From Oscarella lobularis (Eukaryota; Porifera; Homoscleromorpha; Homosclerophorida; Oscarellidae): 64,000 bases of DNA. Below are positions 32,997-45,538 of this stretch, one piece after another; the stretch's first letter is position 1, and every line of letters starts with the position of its first letter. Both the position numbers and the translations under genes were made by a program. The notes beneath the pieces are model-generated. The model searched no databases and was not told the origin of the DNA. It worked only from the letters and a program-made list of their open reading frames with translations. Where the stretch lies: the NCBI RefSeq assembly GCF_947507565.1, contig NC_089180.1:1426001-1490000 (forward strand), read 5' to 3'.

Positions 32997-35900
32997 GTCG
33001 ATGACAGTTTTACTGTTGATCAGCTCGTGAGAACTGTTTGCGAGCGAATTGGTGAATTCAAATTGAATTTTTCGCGTGTTTGTATCATTTTTTGTACTTA
33101 GGAATTTCGAATTTGGAGGAATTTTTCAAGTGACCACGCCCAAAAAGGTGATGTCCCGTCTGTGCGTCTGTTTTCGGTTTGCAGTTAATGGAGGTAATTC
33201 GTTAGGCGGCTCCCCCGCAAGTGAGAGATGAGAAGAAAATGGAAGCATTGAAGAAGAAACGTCACACCGAAGATGATGGTATGGATTATAAGTACATTAT
33301 TTATTATTGTCTTATTGAGTCTATAGTCAATTGGTTGTCACATGACAAACGTTGAGATCTCAAGGAATCGCGGAGACTTAAGTACCTCCTTTTGAGGCAT
33401 CTTTCAAATTAATTAATTCGTATTGATTTTCTGATTTCCTTTGCGTAGGAAAAAGTTCTTCTTTTCGGATCAGAATATGGACCGCAATGATCCCGTTCAA
33501 TTGAATCAACTCTACGCTCAAGCAAGAGACGCAATCGTAGACAGAACTCATCCTTACACTTATGAAGGAGCAATCAACGTGGCAGCACTCCAATGTCAGA
33601 TCGTCCTGAGAAACCATGACGTAGGAAAACACAAACCCGGATACATCACAGAAGAGTAATGCTAATTTTTTAATTTTTGTTGAATATTTATTTTCTTTCT
33701 TAGACTTGGTAGCTATTTGCCTAAGAAGTATGTGAAGGCTAAGGGAGTGGAGAGGCGTGTCTTCTCCAAACATGCCAAGTTTACGGGACTCTCTCGTAAT
33801 ATAAGGCCAATTTTCGCTACATTCAAGTCCGTTCACTCAAAACATACGGCGTCACATTCTTTCTCGTCAAAGTACGAAAAAAACAATAGTTAATATATTA
33901 TTTATTTTCGTCTCTATATAGGAAAAGATGAAGGGAAAGAATAAACTGTGTTCCTCGTCTTTTGGGAATGACGCGCGAGAGTATCATGCGCGTCGACGAG
34001 AGAACGAAGGAAGTGATGAAGACTTGGCCCTTGACGACGGTTCATTGTTGGGGGCCGCGTCACCAAACAGCTTCACTCTCGATTTCGGAGATTATTCTTA
34101 TTACTCCGTTCAAACGACGGAAGGAGAACAGATATCCCGTCTCATTGCAGGATACATTGATATCATTTTGAAAAAGGTAAGGGGTTAGATCAAAAATTTA
34201 TTTATTGATTATGTATTGTTCTTTTAGAAACGTGCGAGGTAATTAAATATTATTCTATAATTATTTATTGATTTTTTTAGAGCGACGCAAGCGTGGGCAG
34301 AGAGGGTCAAGTGGCTCGTCCGGGGGTTCTCCGAGCGGCTGGAGAGAGCGGTGCTCTTTTCGTTCCCAATGAACCCTTGGAGGGCGATCCTCAGTCCATG
34401 AAATGGAAGCAGAATACATTGGATGTATCAAGGCAGAATGTGGGGTTACAACTCGCTGCCATGACAGCGGCGGCTGCGCAGATGGTCGGACTCACCGGAG
34501 GTAATAAATTTTATTGATAAGTTTTTTTGTTTAATTTTTATTGATTAGTTTTTTTCTATAGCTGATCCTCCTGATATTGATTATACGGCTGTTGGCGCTG
34601 CTGTTACGACGCTTTCTTCTAATCTGACAAAACTTTCCAAGGGCGTGAGAATGATTGCTGCTCTTCAGGGAAGTAGTCGTGATGGAGAGAAGCTTCTCTC
34701 GGCGGCGCGGGGTCTCGCTGGGGCCGTGAGAAATCTTCTCACGTCAGCTGAACCGTCAGAATCTCAGTTACGAAATAATTAATAATTAAATAGTAATAAT
34801 AGACACGTGGTTTTAGAATCGCAAGACTTTGTTGGATGCCTCTGCTGGGCTGGGATTATCCGGAACTCGGCTTCTCCTTCTCATGGGTGACCGGATGTGA
34901 CGCAAGAAGTTCAAGACGCTCTCCTTGCTAAATCCAATGTTTTTGCCGTGGCGACATCCAGGCTCGTACAGAATGCAAAGACGGTGGCTTGGAATAGCCC
35001 GGATAGCTCTCTCCAAGCCAACGTCATCACAGCGACGAAAGGAATGGCAACAGCAACGTCTCAATTAGTGGCATGCACCTGCATGCACCAAGGTAACTAA
35101 CGCGCGTTAGGAAGGGTTGATTTTCTATTGATTTTCATGAGATTGTTGCTCCTACTTGGACGAATCCTCTGTGTCAAGAACAACTCATCAGTTCGGCAAA
35201 GCAAGTCGCCGGAGCCGTTGAAGGAACAGTCAGCTCGGCACAAGTAATATATACCAGGGTGTTGGCAAGGATAGGGGAGGGAATAGAACCAATAGTCCTT
35301 GCAAGCAATAGTGCAGAACTTGGGCTGGCTGAGTCTTTGCACTACTCCTTTCGCTCTTTTTTCCCTACACTATTCCTTTGGCTCCTTTTTTTTCCTACAC
35401 TATTCCTTTGGCTCTTTTTTTTTTTCCCTACACTATTCCTTTGGCTCCTTTTTTTACACTATTCTTTTGGCTCCTTTTTTTCCCTAGACTATTCCTTTGG
35501 CTACATTTTTTTCCCTGCACTATTCCTTTAGCTCCTTTTTTCCTTCACTATTCAAAAAAATTAAACAATTCTTGTTTTTTCAGAATGCCTTCAGTGATGA
35601 TGCTCTGAAAGAACTTGGAATGTTGGCGAGGAAAGTGACGGATGCACTTCAAGATCTTCTCCGCTACTACATTCGTGACATTGAGGGCAGACTCAAAGGC
35701 GGAAAATACGAGGATCAAATTGAGATGATTCTCGCTGCAACAGAACGACTCATCAACAGTCTCGGAAACGCACAGGAAACAGTCAAATCTGCAAAAACAG
35801 TTGCCATGGTAAAACCAATAGGTAACCAATCATTTATAGTATTGATTTTTTGTGGTCTCTTTGTAGGCAACTTCTCAAATGGTTTCCGGTATCAAAGACG

Positions 35901-38043
35901 AAGCGTCGTAGGGCTTCTCAGATGAAGATGCGAAGAAGCGTCTGTTGGCCCCGGCCAGGGGTCTGGCAGATGCCACAGCGCATATTGTCGAGTCAGGTGG
36001 ACGCAGCCGAAGTCTCGGCGCGTGATTCGTCGAGCGGAGAAGCGCAAGCGGCACTCTAAACGGCGACGGAAGATCTCCGCATGGCCGTCAACGAGGCAGC
36101 CAATAACGCATTGAAGAAGAAACTAATTAAGAAATTAGAGGTTGCGGCGAGGCTGCGGCGACGCAATGCATTGCCGCCGCGCAAGGCGCCGGACCGGAAA
36201 TTGCAAGACTGTGGCTGATCTCATTGTTCAGTCTGTACGCGCGAGTATGGCCAATCCAGAGAGCCCAAGTTCTCAGCTGGGTCTTATCAATGCTAGTACA
36301 GCCGTGTGGCAAGATGATTTCCGCTTCGAAAGCTGCTGTTGCGAATGTCGGAGATCAAGCTACTGCAAATTGGCTAATTTTGCTAAGCAGACGGCCACGT
36401 GTTTGGCTGACTTGAGAACGGCTGCTGCCAAAGTAAGGGCGATATTATTGATTATTGATTATTTATTTGTTCTTTAGGTGGCTGAAGCATGCGGTTCTTT
36501 GGAAGTTGAAAGTGCTATTGATGTTGTGAGACAGTTGGAGGCCGATCTCGTTTCCGTGCAGAAGACGGCCGCTTCCGGGAAATTGTTTCCTTTGCCAGTA
36601 GAAACGGTGAGACAATAAATGATATCTAGGGCCATATATAGAGAGAGTTACTTGTCTATTTTTTAGGCGGAGTCATGTGCCCTGGAATTGGGTGCTACAT
36701 CGAAAACAGTTGGTGCCTCAATGGCACTGACAGCTGCAGCTCAGGTTAGTACTGGTACACGTCATAACTTCCACTTTAATAATCTTCGTATTAGGGAAGA
36801 GTTTAGGGAAGTGAGAACTACTGTATACTGGAATCGCGGCACGTGACACGGCCAATGCTCTCGAAGTTCTTAGCGGTTCTTTTCGTGCCGCGACAACCGA
36901 TGATCGCAGTGCCCAAGAGGAGATCGTTGCCACGGCAATTCAAGTCATGCGTCATTCGCGTCATCTCATTGACGAAGCAAAGAAAGCGATTGCTTCGCCC
37001 ACGGAACCCGGAAAATCAATCTCGTTTCGCTCAAGCGGCCAAAGCCGTTTCCCAGGCATTGAATCAAGTCATCAATTGTCTTCCCGGACAACGAGACGTC
37101 GATGCGGCGATCAAAGAAATCGCCGCCGCTAGCGTTGCCCTGACGACGGGGCAATATCCGCCGGCGGGCGATATGTCGTTTCAAGACGTTCAAACGTCGT
37201 TGAGCGTCAGCGCGGCGGCGTTGAACGTCAGCGCGAGCGAATTGGTGGCGCGGGACGCACATGCAATTGGCGCAAGCGTCGCTGAAATTCGCCGGAAAAT
37301 ACAAGGCCATGCTCAACTCGGGGCTCATGCTAGCGGGACTATCGAAGGTAAGGAGGAGAGAGACTGATAGAGTGAGGGGAAAAGATGGGGGTTTCTAGGA
37401 AAAGGCTGCGCGGAATGAAATCGTTGGCTACTTGAGATCCGTCTCTATGTCGTCGAGTAAATTGCTACTTGGCGCCAAAGCGCTCTCAGCTGATCCCAAC
37501 GCGTGAAAAACAATTTGGCTGCGGCGGCGGCGAGGTAAAGGGGCCAAACGAAAGGGGCTGGGGTCTTTGTAAATTTGTTTGTCAGAGGTGTAACAGATGC
37601 TATCAATGCGCTCGTGACGGTGTGCACGGCCGCGGCGCCGGGACAACGCGAATGCGACAATGCGCTTAGAAAGATGCAGGCAACGGGCGCAATGTTGCAA
37701 CCGGTCAACGATAGCACGTACTTTGCGTGCGTCGACTCGGTCATGGAAAATTCGAAGGTCAGTGCAGATTCTATCCCGATTCACACTAGCAACTTCCAAA
37801 TATGGTCGGGGGTGACTGATGTCACAAAGGCAAAGCAGCCAATCATAGGATACGTTGCATTGCTAATTTGCTAGTGTGAATGAGCCCTTCTAAATGGAGC
37901 CAGGAGACGTGGTTTTTAGATCTTGGGCGAAGCGATGGGCGATGTTACGAAACCCGCGAAAGCGGAGCGCCACGAGGACTTCAGCACGGCCGTAGGCAAA
38001 GCGGCGACGGCGGTGTGCGCGCTGACTGAAAGCGCCGCCCAAT
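32997..38043 (+). pseudogene. TLN1: Talin, 5' part (FERM head and first rod bundles)
   Basis: Talin links integrins to actin. Exons in order include VDDSFTVDQLVRTVCERIG (32997-33051), KFFFSDQNMDRNDPVQLNQL (33451-33656), the F3 end TLDFGDYSYYSVQTTEGEQI (33922-34176), DIDYTAVGAAVTTLSSNL (34562-34769), QANVITATKGMATATSQLVA, CQEQLISSAKQVAGAVEGTV, VAEACGSLEVESAIDVV, QALNQVINCLPGQRDVDAAI, SSSKLLLGAKALSADP and GQRECDNALRKMQAT, ending ALTESAAQ at the transposon. Lesions include two frameshifts in 33327-33406, one near 33812, a compensating pair in 33922-34176, an in-frame TAG near 35908, and TAA near 36057. The F0 exon is not recognised upstream. Exon order is collinear with vertebrate talin. Confidence 0.9.
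35339..35560 (+). repeat. ~28-bp tandem repeat in talin intron
   Basis: About nine copies of CTACACTATTCCTTTGGCTC plus a poly-T tail, between the exons ending 35244 and starting 35583. Confidence 0.9.
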
Positions 38044-38098
38044 AGAGGGGTTGCATGTGACGTCATGATCCACGTGACGTTGACCGTGGTGGGCAAAC
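38044..38098 (+). repeat. Left terminal inverted repeat
   Basis: Starts AGAGGGGTTGCATG and includes a GACGTCA palindrome and CACGTGA. It pairs with 42390-42444. Confidence 0.85.
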
Positions 38099-38389
38099 TG
38101 GTGGGCGCGCCTGCGGGCAGCTGGGTGTATCGATGAAAATCCACCCTATCCGTCGGGGACCGGGTACTCATCACTTAGAAACGGTCTTTATAGGGCTTTT
38201 AGTACTGCCAATTTCGCTCAACATCCGCAAGTATCGGAGCGGCGAGCTAATTTGGGGGGCGTGACTCGTTGACGATGAGGCTCTAATTTATGCTGACTCG
38301 GTGCTTACTTTGTTGACTTTAGAGGGAGAAGGGTGTGCCTATCGCGTGTAGCTATTCCATTCTGTCACTGAATTTCGCATTAAACGTAT

Positions 38390-40648
38390 ATGCTGCGTTT
38401 TCTGGGCACACTTAGCGCGCGTGTAATGGAACGACTTTCGAAACGTGTCTCCGGTCTTTCTCGCGAGTCACAGGCGAGATATAGGGCGAAAGTCACTGCT
38501 GCTGGCTTGCTCGTTGATCCGTACGAGATTGATGAATGGACGGCGTCTCCTGATGAGATTCCTGACGTGAAATCGAGCGATATGATAATCTACATGATAT
38601 CAACACCGAGTCCTTACACAAGACAGGAAATAAAGGTTCGGGTAATGCATTGACTTACGGCCATGACTGCAGTACTTCATTAGGCCTGGAAAGGAATGCT
38701 TAGTGGAGACAGTTTCGTATCTGCTGGCTGGGTGCACAATCTGCAATTGCACAAGTTTCTTGATTCTTCTGGAGAAAAGAAATTCGTTATCATGGGAAAG
38801 GTGAGTTGCAGGTACACTCTATCATACAAATCTGTTAACATGCATCAAGGTGAGGCATTCACAAAGATCAGATGCAGATCACCTTCTTCCGTGGGCAATT
38901 TTTGCGCGTGACGGAGAAGTTCTTTCTACGCATTGCACCTGCATGGCAGGGTATTTCTTGCATATTGATGACGTGCTTACTTATTGATGACGTGCTTACT
39001 TCACTGACAATAGACTGGGAGAAGCATGCTCTCATATAGCGGCAATCCTCTCCTGCGCTGTCAATGCTGCTGATGCGCGACGAAATTGCGGCGACGACTC
39101 CTGCACGTCCCAGTCATGCGTTTGGTTGCCGCCACGCCGCAACGTGAGTTCGATTGTTGTACGTGACTGTCCTTACACTTGAATTTTAGGTCAAGCCTGC
39201 ATTTGTTCGCGACATCTGCTTCAGCAACCCAAAGCGGAAGAAGAGTGGCGAACCTGCCAGTACACAGGTTGCTGGGAAGGAAATTCTTCCTCTGAGAGCT
39301 ACTGCACGCCTATCTAGGTTGAGGGGAAAGTTATTAGTCCTCCCAGTGAAGACCAGCTGAAAGCGTTTTACGACGGGATAAGCGGGGCCAAGCAAAAGCC
39401 AGCTATTCTGCTGGTCACTCCTGGGTACGCCAAGGACTTCGTCCCTAAGGCCAGCAATCCGTCATTTCCCAAGCCCATTACGGATCTGTACGATCCTGAA
39501 GCATTGGAACTTTCTTACTGCAGCCTGCTAACAAAATGTGAACAAATGAAAAGCAGTATTACAGTAAGGGCAACGCGAACACTACCTAAGCTATCAGCTG
39601 TAACAATTTTTTTGAGGTTTCCGCCGACCAGGCGTTAAAGATCGAGGCGGAGACACGAAATCAGGCGTCCAGCAAACTGTGGTCTGCTCACAGAGCTGGA
39701 AGAATAACGGCGTCAAATTTCAAGGATGCGGCACACACCAAGCGCGATATGCCGTCTGTTAGTCTAATAAAGAGACTGTGCTATCCACGCGCTTTCTCAA
39801 CAGAGGCTACTAGGTAAAGGTCAGTAACACATAAAAGGGAATTTCTGATTACTTTTGCAAAGGTGGGGTCAAGAGAATGAAGAAACGGCACGACAAGCCT
39901 ACTTTGCTGCGGCTACACACAAGCACGAAGGTCTCACCATTCATCTTGCTGGCCTCTTCCTTGATCCGGAATGCTCATTCATTGGTGCATCTCCGGATGC
40001 ATTGGTTTGTTGCGAGTGCTGCGGTCAAGGCACGGTCGAATTGAAGTGCCCGTTCACTGTGCGAGACAGCCCCCTGCGCAGCACTGCCAATCTTTGCCTG
40101 ACGGAAACTGACGGGAAGTGGATGCTTCAGAGAGATCACGCCTACTATTACCAGGTGGGCATTGGGCAGAGGGGACTTCCGACGGGAGATCACGCGTACT
40201 ATTACCAGGTACAAATGCAAATTCATGTCTGTCGCGTGTCATACTGCGACTTTGTGGTGTGGACCCCACAAGAAATGGCCGTCGAGCGTATTCATCCGGA
40301 TCCTGAATTCATGCGAGAGAAATTGGAGAACGTCAGTCACTTTTTACCTACGGGCTTTTGCCGGAGATTGTCGGGAAATGGTACACGCGGAGGCCAGTGG
40401 TGAGCACCGACAATATCGTACCTGTTCCGGTCGTCAGTCGTGACGACGTGCAAGTAATCGACGCTACTGATACGAGTGATTCTGCTTCCTGGTGCTACTG
40501 CGGCGAGCCAAGCAAGGGCCTGATGATCTTCTGCGAAAGCAAAAAATGCAGAATTAAATGGTTTCACTGCGACTGCCTAAGAATGCAGTCGGTGCCAAAG
40601 GGCAAATGGTACTGTCCCTCTTGCAGAAAAGTAGACAATGCTAAATGA
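38390..40648 (+). CDS. SWIM zinc finger - YqaJ exonuclease - PHD finger protein of the transposon
   Basis: Exons 38390-38635, 38684-38800, 38850-38950, 39014-39143, 39190-39267, 39318-39563, 39617-39813 and 39863-40648 join in phase. Exons 3-4 form a SWIM motif, HCTCMAG..GEACSHIAAIL (CxC..CxH). Exons 7-8 form a lambda-exonuclease/YqaJ fold: WSAHRAGRITASNF, then WGQENEETA, GASPDALVC and GTVELKCPF, giving the E, D and ExK nuclease residues. The tail has a C4HC3 PHD finger (WCYCGEPSKG, FCESKKC, WFHCDCL, WYCPSC). A frameshift near 40340 (HFLPT versus TYGLLPEIVGKWYTRR) separates nuclease and PHD finger. In-frame bases 40155-40208 partly duplicate HAYYYQV. DNA processing during transposition is an inference. 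Confidence 0.8.
40155..40208 (+). repeat. Tandem duplication with intron-like ends
   Basis: GATCACGC(C/G)TACTATTACCAGGT occurs at 40135-40156 and again at 40189-40210. The 54 bases between the AG|GT junctions begin GTGGGC and end CCAG, so the extra segment could be spliced out or read in frame. Confidence 0.75.
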
Positions 40649-40688
40649 GTAGTTCAATTAATGGTAGTAGTGGGGGTGAATATGACGT

Positions 40689-42312
40689 CTATTCTCCACT
40701 GACAACGGACGGACACAGGTTAACACAAGCACAACATACCCTAATCAATTTATCTAGAGTTGAGTTACCGCTACTGCTGTTGGAGATGAAGGAGATTGGC
40801 ATGACGCTCTGTAGGATCGTGTACTTCTGTTTCAGGACGCCTATGAGTCGCTCAACATGGATCCTTACCAGCGATAACTCTCGACTCCAGTCGACATCAA
40901 TCTTCTCGAGCTGTTTCCTGCCTCTGGTAAATGTTGGCATCTTAATTTCGCTCATGGTAAGTCGAGCGTAGGCATGACAGGTAAATCCACGATCTGCTAG
41001 AATTACGTCGCCTGTGACATAAGACAGTCATAACCATAACACAGTCACGCAGAGGTATTGACCTACCCGGTAGCAGTAGATGCGTTAGGCCCGAACTTTC
41101 CAGTATGTCTTTGTCAGACATACGACCACCAGCTGCATGGGAAAGAAACGAAATGGTTCCTTGAGGTGATATGCCAATCAGAAATTTGATTGTCGAATGA
41201 TGTTTGTAATTGCTCCAGACTTGGGCTCTCGCAAGCAGGTCGGACGGTCGTTCTATGAATATCTCGGTGCAATCGACTATTACACAGCAGGACTTGAAGA
41301 ATTTGCGGAAGGACGTGGGCATTGTCAGACGAAGCGTCTCTCTGTCGGGCCAGCAAATCAGGTGAGCACATTTGATGTGCATCACATCCAGAACTTGGTG
41401 AAAATGCCGAGATACCGTACTTTTATGTACGCCATACCGATCGCCTATGTCTTCGTCCGTTAGATTCAGACGGATCTTTAAGAAGAACATGACGAAAATG
41501 TCCTTCTTTGTTAGTTTGTTCCCTTCAGGAAGGGCATCTTCAACCAGCTGGAACAACGAGTAAAAAACAGGCCATTCATGAATACCTACGAGTGAGTACA
41601 CACTGAGTGAGTAATGTAACAGTAATGAAATTTGAATACCTGTGTAGAACTTCAATTTAGAATTGTTATTCTTCAAGAAGTCGAACGAGATAGAAATTTG
41701 ACCAATTGCCTCCCTCAAACCGTCTCGTTCGTCGGTCATTCGCTGCAACTCGCTTTCCAGCCCCTTGATGGCAGTGAAAGACATGTCTGTTTGACAAGAA
41801 GAGGCCATGCAAGTATCATCATTCGCTTCGTCGATAAGGCTTTCGTCCACAGTCATATCGATTGTGCAAGCAACGGATTCCTCACTCTCAGCAGCAGACA
41901 ATAGCCCCCTCCTTCTTTCGTGACGTTCGTATCTGCCAATTGACGTCTTCGTCGACACAGCTGAAAATGAGTACCCCATCCGCACGCTGGGAACCCAATC
42001 AGGGTTTGTTGCATCCTGTAGCGGTGAAGGTGAGCCTGTAGCAAGACGCGGCGATTAATTAAATTTTAGGTAAAAAACCATTCTCGTACCGCTAATGAAG
42101 TGAGCCGAGCAAACTCTTGAATCGGCAGAGGGAGCCCAGTCTTTCCTCCTGATTGCCGCTATCCATTTTTCGCGTCGTCGAACGCGTAAATCGTCTGTTG
42201 TCTGGCAGGAACGACGCACAGAATTCGTGGAAGAAGGGATACGGAAAAAGCGAATTCCACTGCCGCTTTCCGATCGATTCGCGCATCCGATTACGCAGCA
42301 CGTTTGAACCAT
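40689..42312 (-). CDS. THAP - HTH - DDE_Tnp_4 transposase
   Basis: Four exons (42312-42090, 42035-41640, 41585-41067, 41011-40689) all join in phase 1 and give exactly 487 codons including stop, with no lesion. Residues 1-75 are a THAP zinc finger (CCVIGC, then WIAAIRRKDW and VCSAHF). A polar linker leads to an HTH region (LTKKDIFVMFFLKIRLNLTD, YGVHKSTVSRHF). The DDE catalytic core follows: VDCTEIFIERP (first D), VILADRGF (second D) and HVERLIGVLKQKY (E). Intactness implies recent activity. It is convergent with the YqaJ gene, with 40 bases between stop codons. Confidence 0.9.
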
Positions 42313-42389
42313 ATCTACGTACAACGACGGTAAATCGGTGAAAAAACCCTAAATAACCCAATGCGGAACAGCTGTCCCACCTTGTAGGC

Positions 42390-42444
42390 TTGCCCACCAC
42401 GGTCGATGATCACGTGCGCTGTGACGTCACCGTGCAACCCCTCT
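42390..42444 (-). repeat. Right terminal inverted repeat
   Basis: Ends TGCAACCCCTCT and is the reverse complement of the left end with about 80% identity. Confidence 0.85.
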
Positions 42445-45400
42445 ATCAGCGTATCTCGTCGCAATCTCGGATCCGTCGAGCACAGCAGCGGTTCCGAGTC
42501 TCGTCGATTCGTCGCAATTCGCGCGCGCTCAACAGGCGATTCGTCAAGCGTGCGAACAACTTCTCGATCCATCGAGCGTCCAATCGCAGGTTCTCAGTTC
42601 GGCGACGGTCATCGCGAAGCATATCGGCTTTATGCAACGCTTGCAAAGTCGCTTTTCCAGTAAGACAAAGAATCCCGTGGCCAAACGAAAGTTTGCGTAA
42701 AGAATATCAAGGTACGGCCGCCGATCAAAGTATTAGGAGAAGGCGTCTTCTACTGGGTCTTTTTCCACAGCCGGGGTTTTCTTTTTTCTAGGCGTTGGCT
42801 GCGAATTTGAATGATCAGAATCGTGCCGATTGCTCTCTTTCGACGAAGCCGCTTCTCGAAGCGATTGATGATTTAGTTGAGTTTGCTTCGGCGCCGGAAT
42901 TCGCTTCCGTTCCAGCGCAAATAAGTCCGCAGGTAATATACTCTAAGCTGAGGAAACGGAGAAATGGGGAAAGGAAACGCCTAATAATTAAGAATTAATT
43001 AATTAAATAATTAATTAAAAATGTACTGTACTGTGGAACCTCTCTTAGCGGACACCTTCTTATAAGGGACACCAACCGTGGCGCGGATAGATTTCTATGG
43101 CGGACAAATGTCATGGTTATTGAGAGGTTTTGCTCTACTTTTTTTAAACAGACACACTGATTAATCAGACTGTGAGTGACTTTTGGAACGTCATCGTTCT
43201 TGGAAAACCCGTAATACTGCAATGGCTAAACTTGATTGAATAACGCTGTTGGATATCGACATCTTTGTAATGATTCTAAGAGTCCGGATAAGTGAAAGAA
43301 ACGTCAGATAACTGAAACACGTGAAATGCAAGGAGATAAAATTATTGAACTAACGAAAAGTCACCTGACTTATCTATTAGATATAAAACATTTGGGTTGT
43401 TTGTGTCTCTAAACATAAGCTGTGCGTGGGGGGCGTTTCCTCTCCCTTTCTCTCCTCTCTATCTCTCTCCTAAGGGCGGAGAGAGGCATTGATTATTCCA
43501 GTGATTATGTCTTGTCATAAAACTGCTGTACGCGTAATGATATATCACGTGATATATAAACCACGATGAGGAATAATATAGTCCAAACCTAGGGCCTCAA
43601 AATTCTATTGTCTAATTTTTTCTTCTATGTGAAGGCTCGTTCTGCGCAAGCGCCTATTGTGACGGCTGGCATGAACATGTTGACGGCCAGTTCAAGTCTA
43701 ATCAGCTCAGCCAAAAGCTTGGCTGTCAATCCAAGAGACGCAGCCACGTGGCAACTTCTGGCCAGTCACAGCAAAGCCGTTTCAGACGCAACAAGAAACT
43801 CGTATCAGCCGTACAGTAAGAAGGAAAAAAGACAAAATTAATTGATTAATTAATATCTCTCTCTAGGGATAAGTCCCCTAGAATGTGACGAAGCTATTGA
43901 AACATTGAATTTTGCTATCAGTGAAGTAGATCAAGCGTCATTGGCTGCAATCTGTTCAAAATTGACGCCAAGCAGCGAATCGACTCTCCAAGGATTTCAC
44001 ACCCAAATGACGAGTCATATAAGCGAAGTCAGCGATCTCATTGAGCCCGTTTCCGTGGCAGCGAAAGGGAACCCAGAAAAATTCGGTCACATGGTACCAG
44101 ATAAATAATCAATAATTATAATTATTAATGTTCTTTGATTTTTTCTAGGTTTCGAATTGTGTGAATTATTTTCTTCCGCTTTCTCGTTCTGCCGTCGGAG
44201 CGGCGTCAAAAACGTCGAATGCGGATCGACAGATGTCGCTTCGTGAGCAGACGAAGACGCTCGCCGAATCGGCGCTCCAATTGATGTACGCGGCGAAAGA
44301 ATGCGGCGGGAATCCGGCGGCGACCGAAGCGTTTGCGGAAATCAATGACGCAGCCGGAAACATGACGGAAGCGGTGAAAGATTTGAAGAGTACGTTGGAA
44401 ATGGCGGCAAGCGAAGCGGGACTCACGGCGGGAATGATGAACGCAATTGCAAAGGCAGCTGGAACCGTAAGACAATATATTTTCAATGATTATTTATTAT
44501 TTATTTTTTATGAAGCTTGATGACGTAATTGGTGGTGAAGTGAGCAAATCGTTTGCCGAGTATCAGGAGAGTGTGAGCAATTCCGCGAAAGCGATTATGG
44601 TCAAAGCTCAAGACATGGTAAGTGCAACAGATGTGACGTCATTGTGATGATGACATCATCATATCTTTAGGTTGGCAAAGCGAGAACGAATCTGTCGGAA
44701 TAGGGCGTGGTCTTGAAAGATACGACGGCAATTTATTGCACAATGACGAGCGATTGTAGAGGAGCTCTTGCTACAGTCGAAAATGATGACGTAAGAATTA
44801 ATTAATTAATTAAATAAATAATAATTTTTTTAGATTGCTGCTCGATTGAAGCTGGCTTGTCAACGATTGGGCGGGGCACTGGGCGAATTGTTGCAATGTG
44901 CCGGAAGTGTCCAAAGCAATCCCACCGATTTTCAGGGAAAGAAAGAGCTCTCGGACACAGCGAGACACGTCACGAATCACGTGAGTCCATCCCAATAAAT
45001 GAATATTTAAAATTTGAATTTTGTTTTGTTGACAGGTTGCGTCTTTGATGGCGGCGCTCCAGGCGGATGCCAAGGAAACGCAGGCGTGCATCAACGCGGC
45101 GGATAGCGTCAAGGGAATCATCTCCGATTTGGATAGAGTAATCATGTTTGCGTCGACGGGATTATTGAATAAGGAAGAGAAGGGAGACACGTTTGGAGAT
45201 CATCGCGAGAATATTCTTCGTACGGCCAAGTCTCTCGTTGAAGACACGAAGAAATGGTGAGCGGTGCTGCGGCGTCGCAAGAGCAGCTTGCTTCTGCTGC
45301 CGAAGCGTCGGCTGGAACGATTAGACTGTTGACTGATCACGTGAAACTCGGCGCCGCCGCGCTCACGTCAGACGATCAAGAAGCTCAGGTCAGATATATA

Positions 45401-45478
45401 CATACCCTTGTTTAGTTCTCTGAGTTCTTAGTTGCACACAGTTCTTCTGCGTTTTCATCCCCTATAGAGAGATTGAGA

Positions 45479-45538
45479 CTTCATCGACTCTCTATATAAA
45501 GATCGAAGTCTTTATCGTTATATAGAGAGTCGATGAAG
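45479..45538. repeat. 21-bp perfect hairpin in talin intron
   Basis: CTTCATCGACTCTCTATATA(A) at 45479-45499 is exactly complementary to 45518-45538, with an 18-base loop. Confidence 0.85.

Larger units (their letters stand above)
38044..42444. mobile_element. 4.4-kb two-gene DNA transposon (THAP/DDE plus YqaJ), inserted in talin
   Basis: Ends form ~55-bp terminal inverted repeats: left AGAGGGGTTGCATGTGACGT ... GACCGTGGTGGGCAA; right, in reverse complement, AGAGGGGTTGCACGGTGACG ... GACCGTGGTGGGCAA. The element is flanked by AT on both sides (38042-38043 and 42445-42446), a 2-bp target-site duplication. Removing the element and one AT rejoins a talin codon run. It encodes convergent genes: a plus-strand SWIM-YqaJ-PHD protein (38390-40648) and a minus-strand THAP/DDE transposase (42312-40689). 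This two-gene plan resembles the ISL2EU (IS4EU) superfamily as I recall it; that name needs a library search. Confidence 0.9.
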
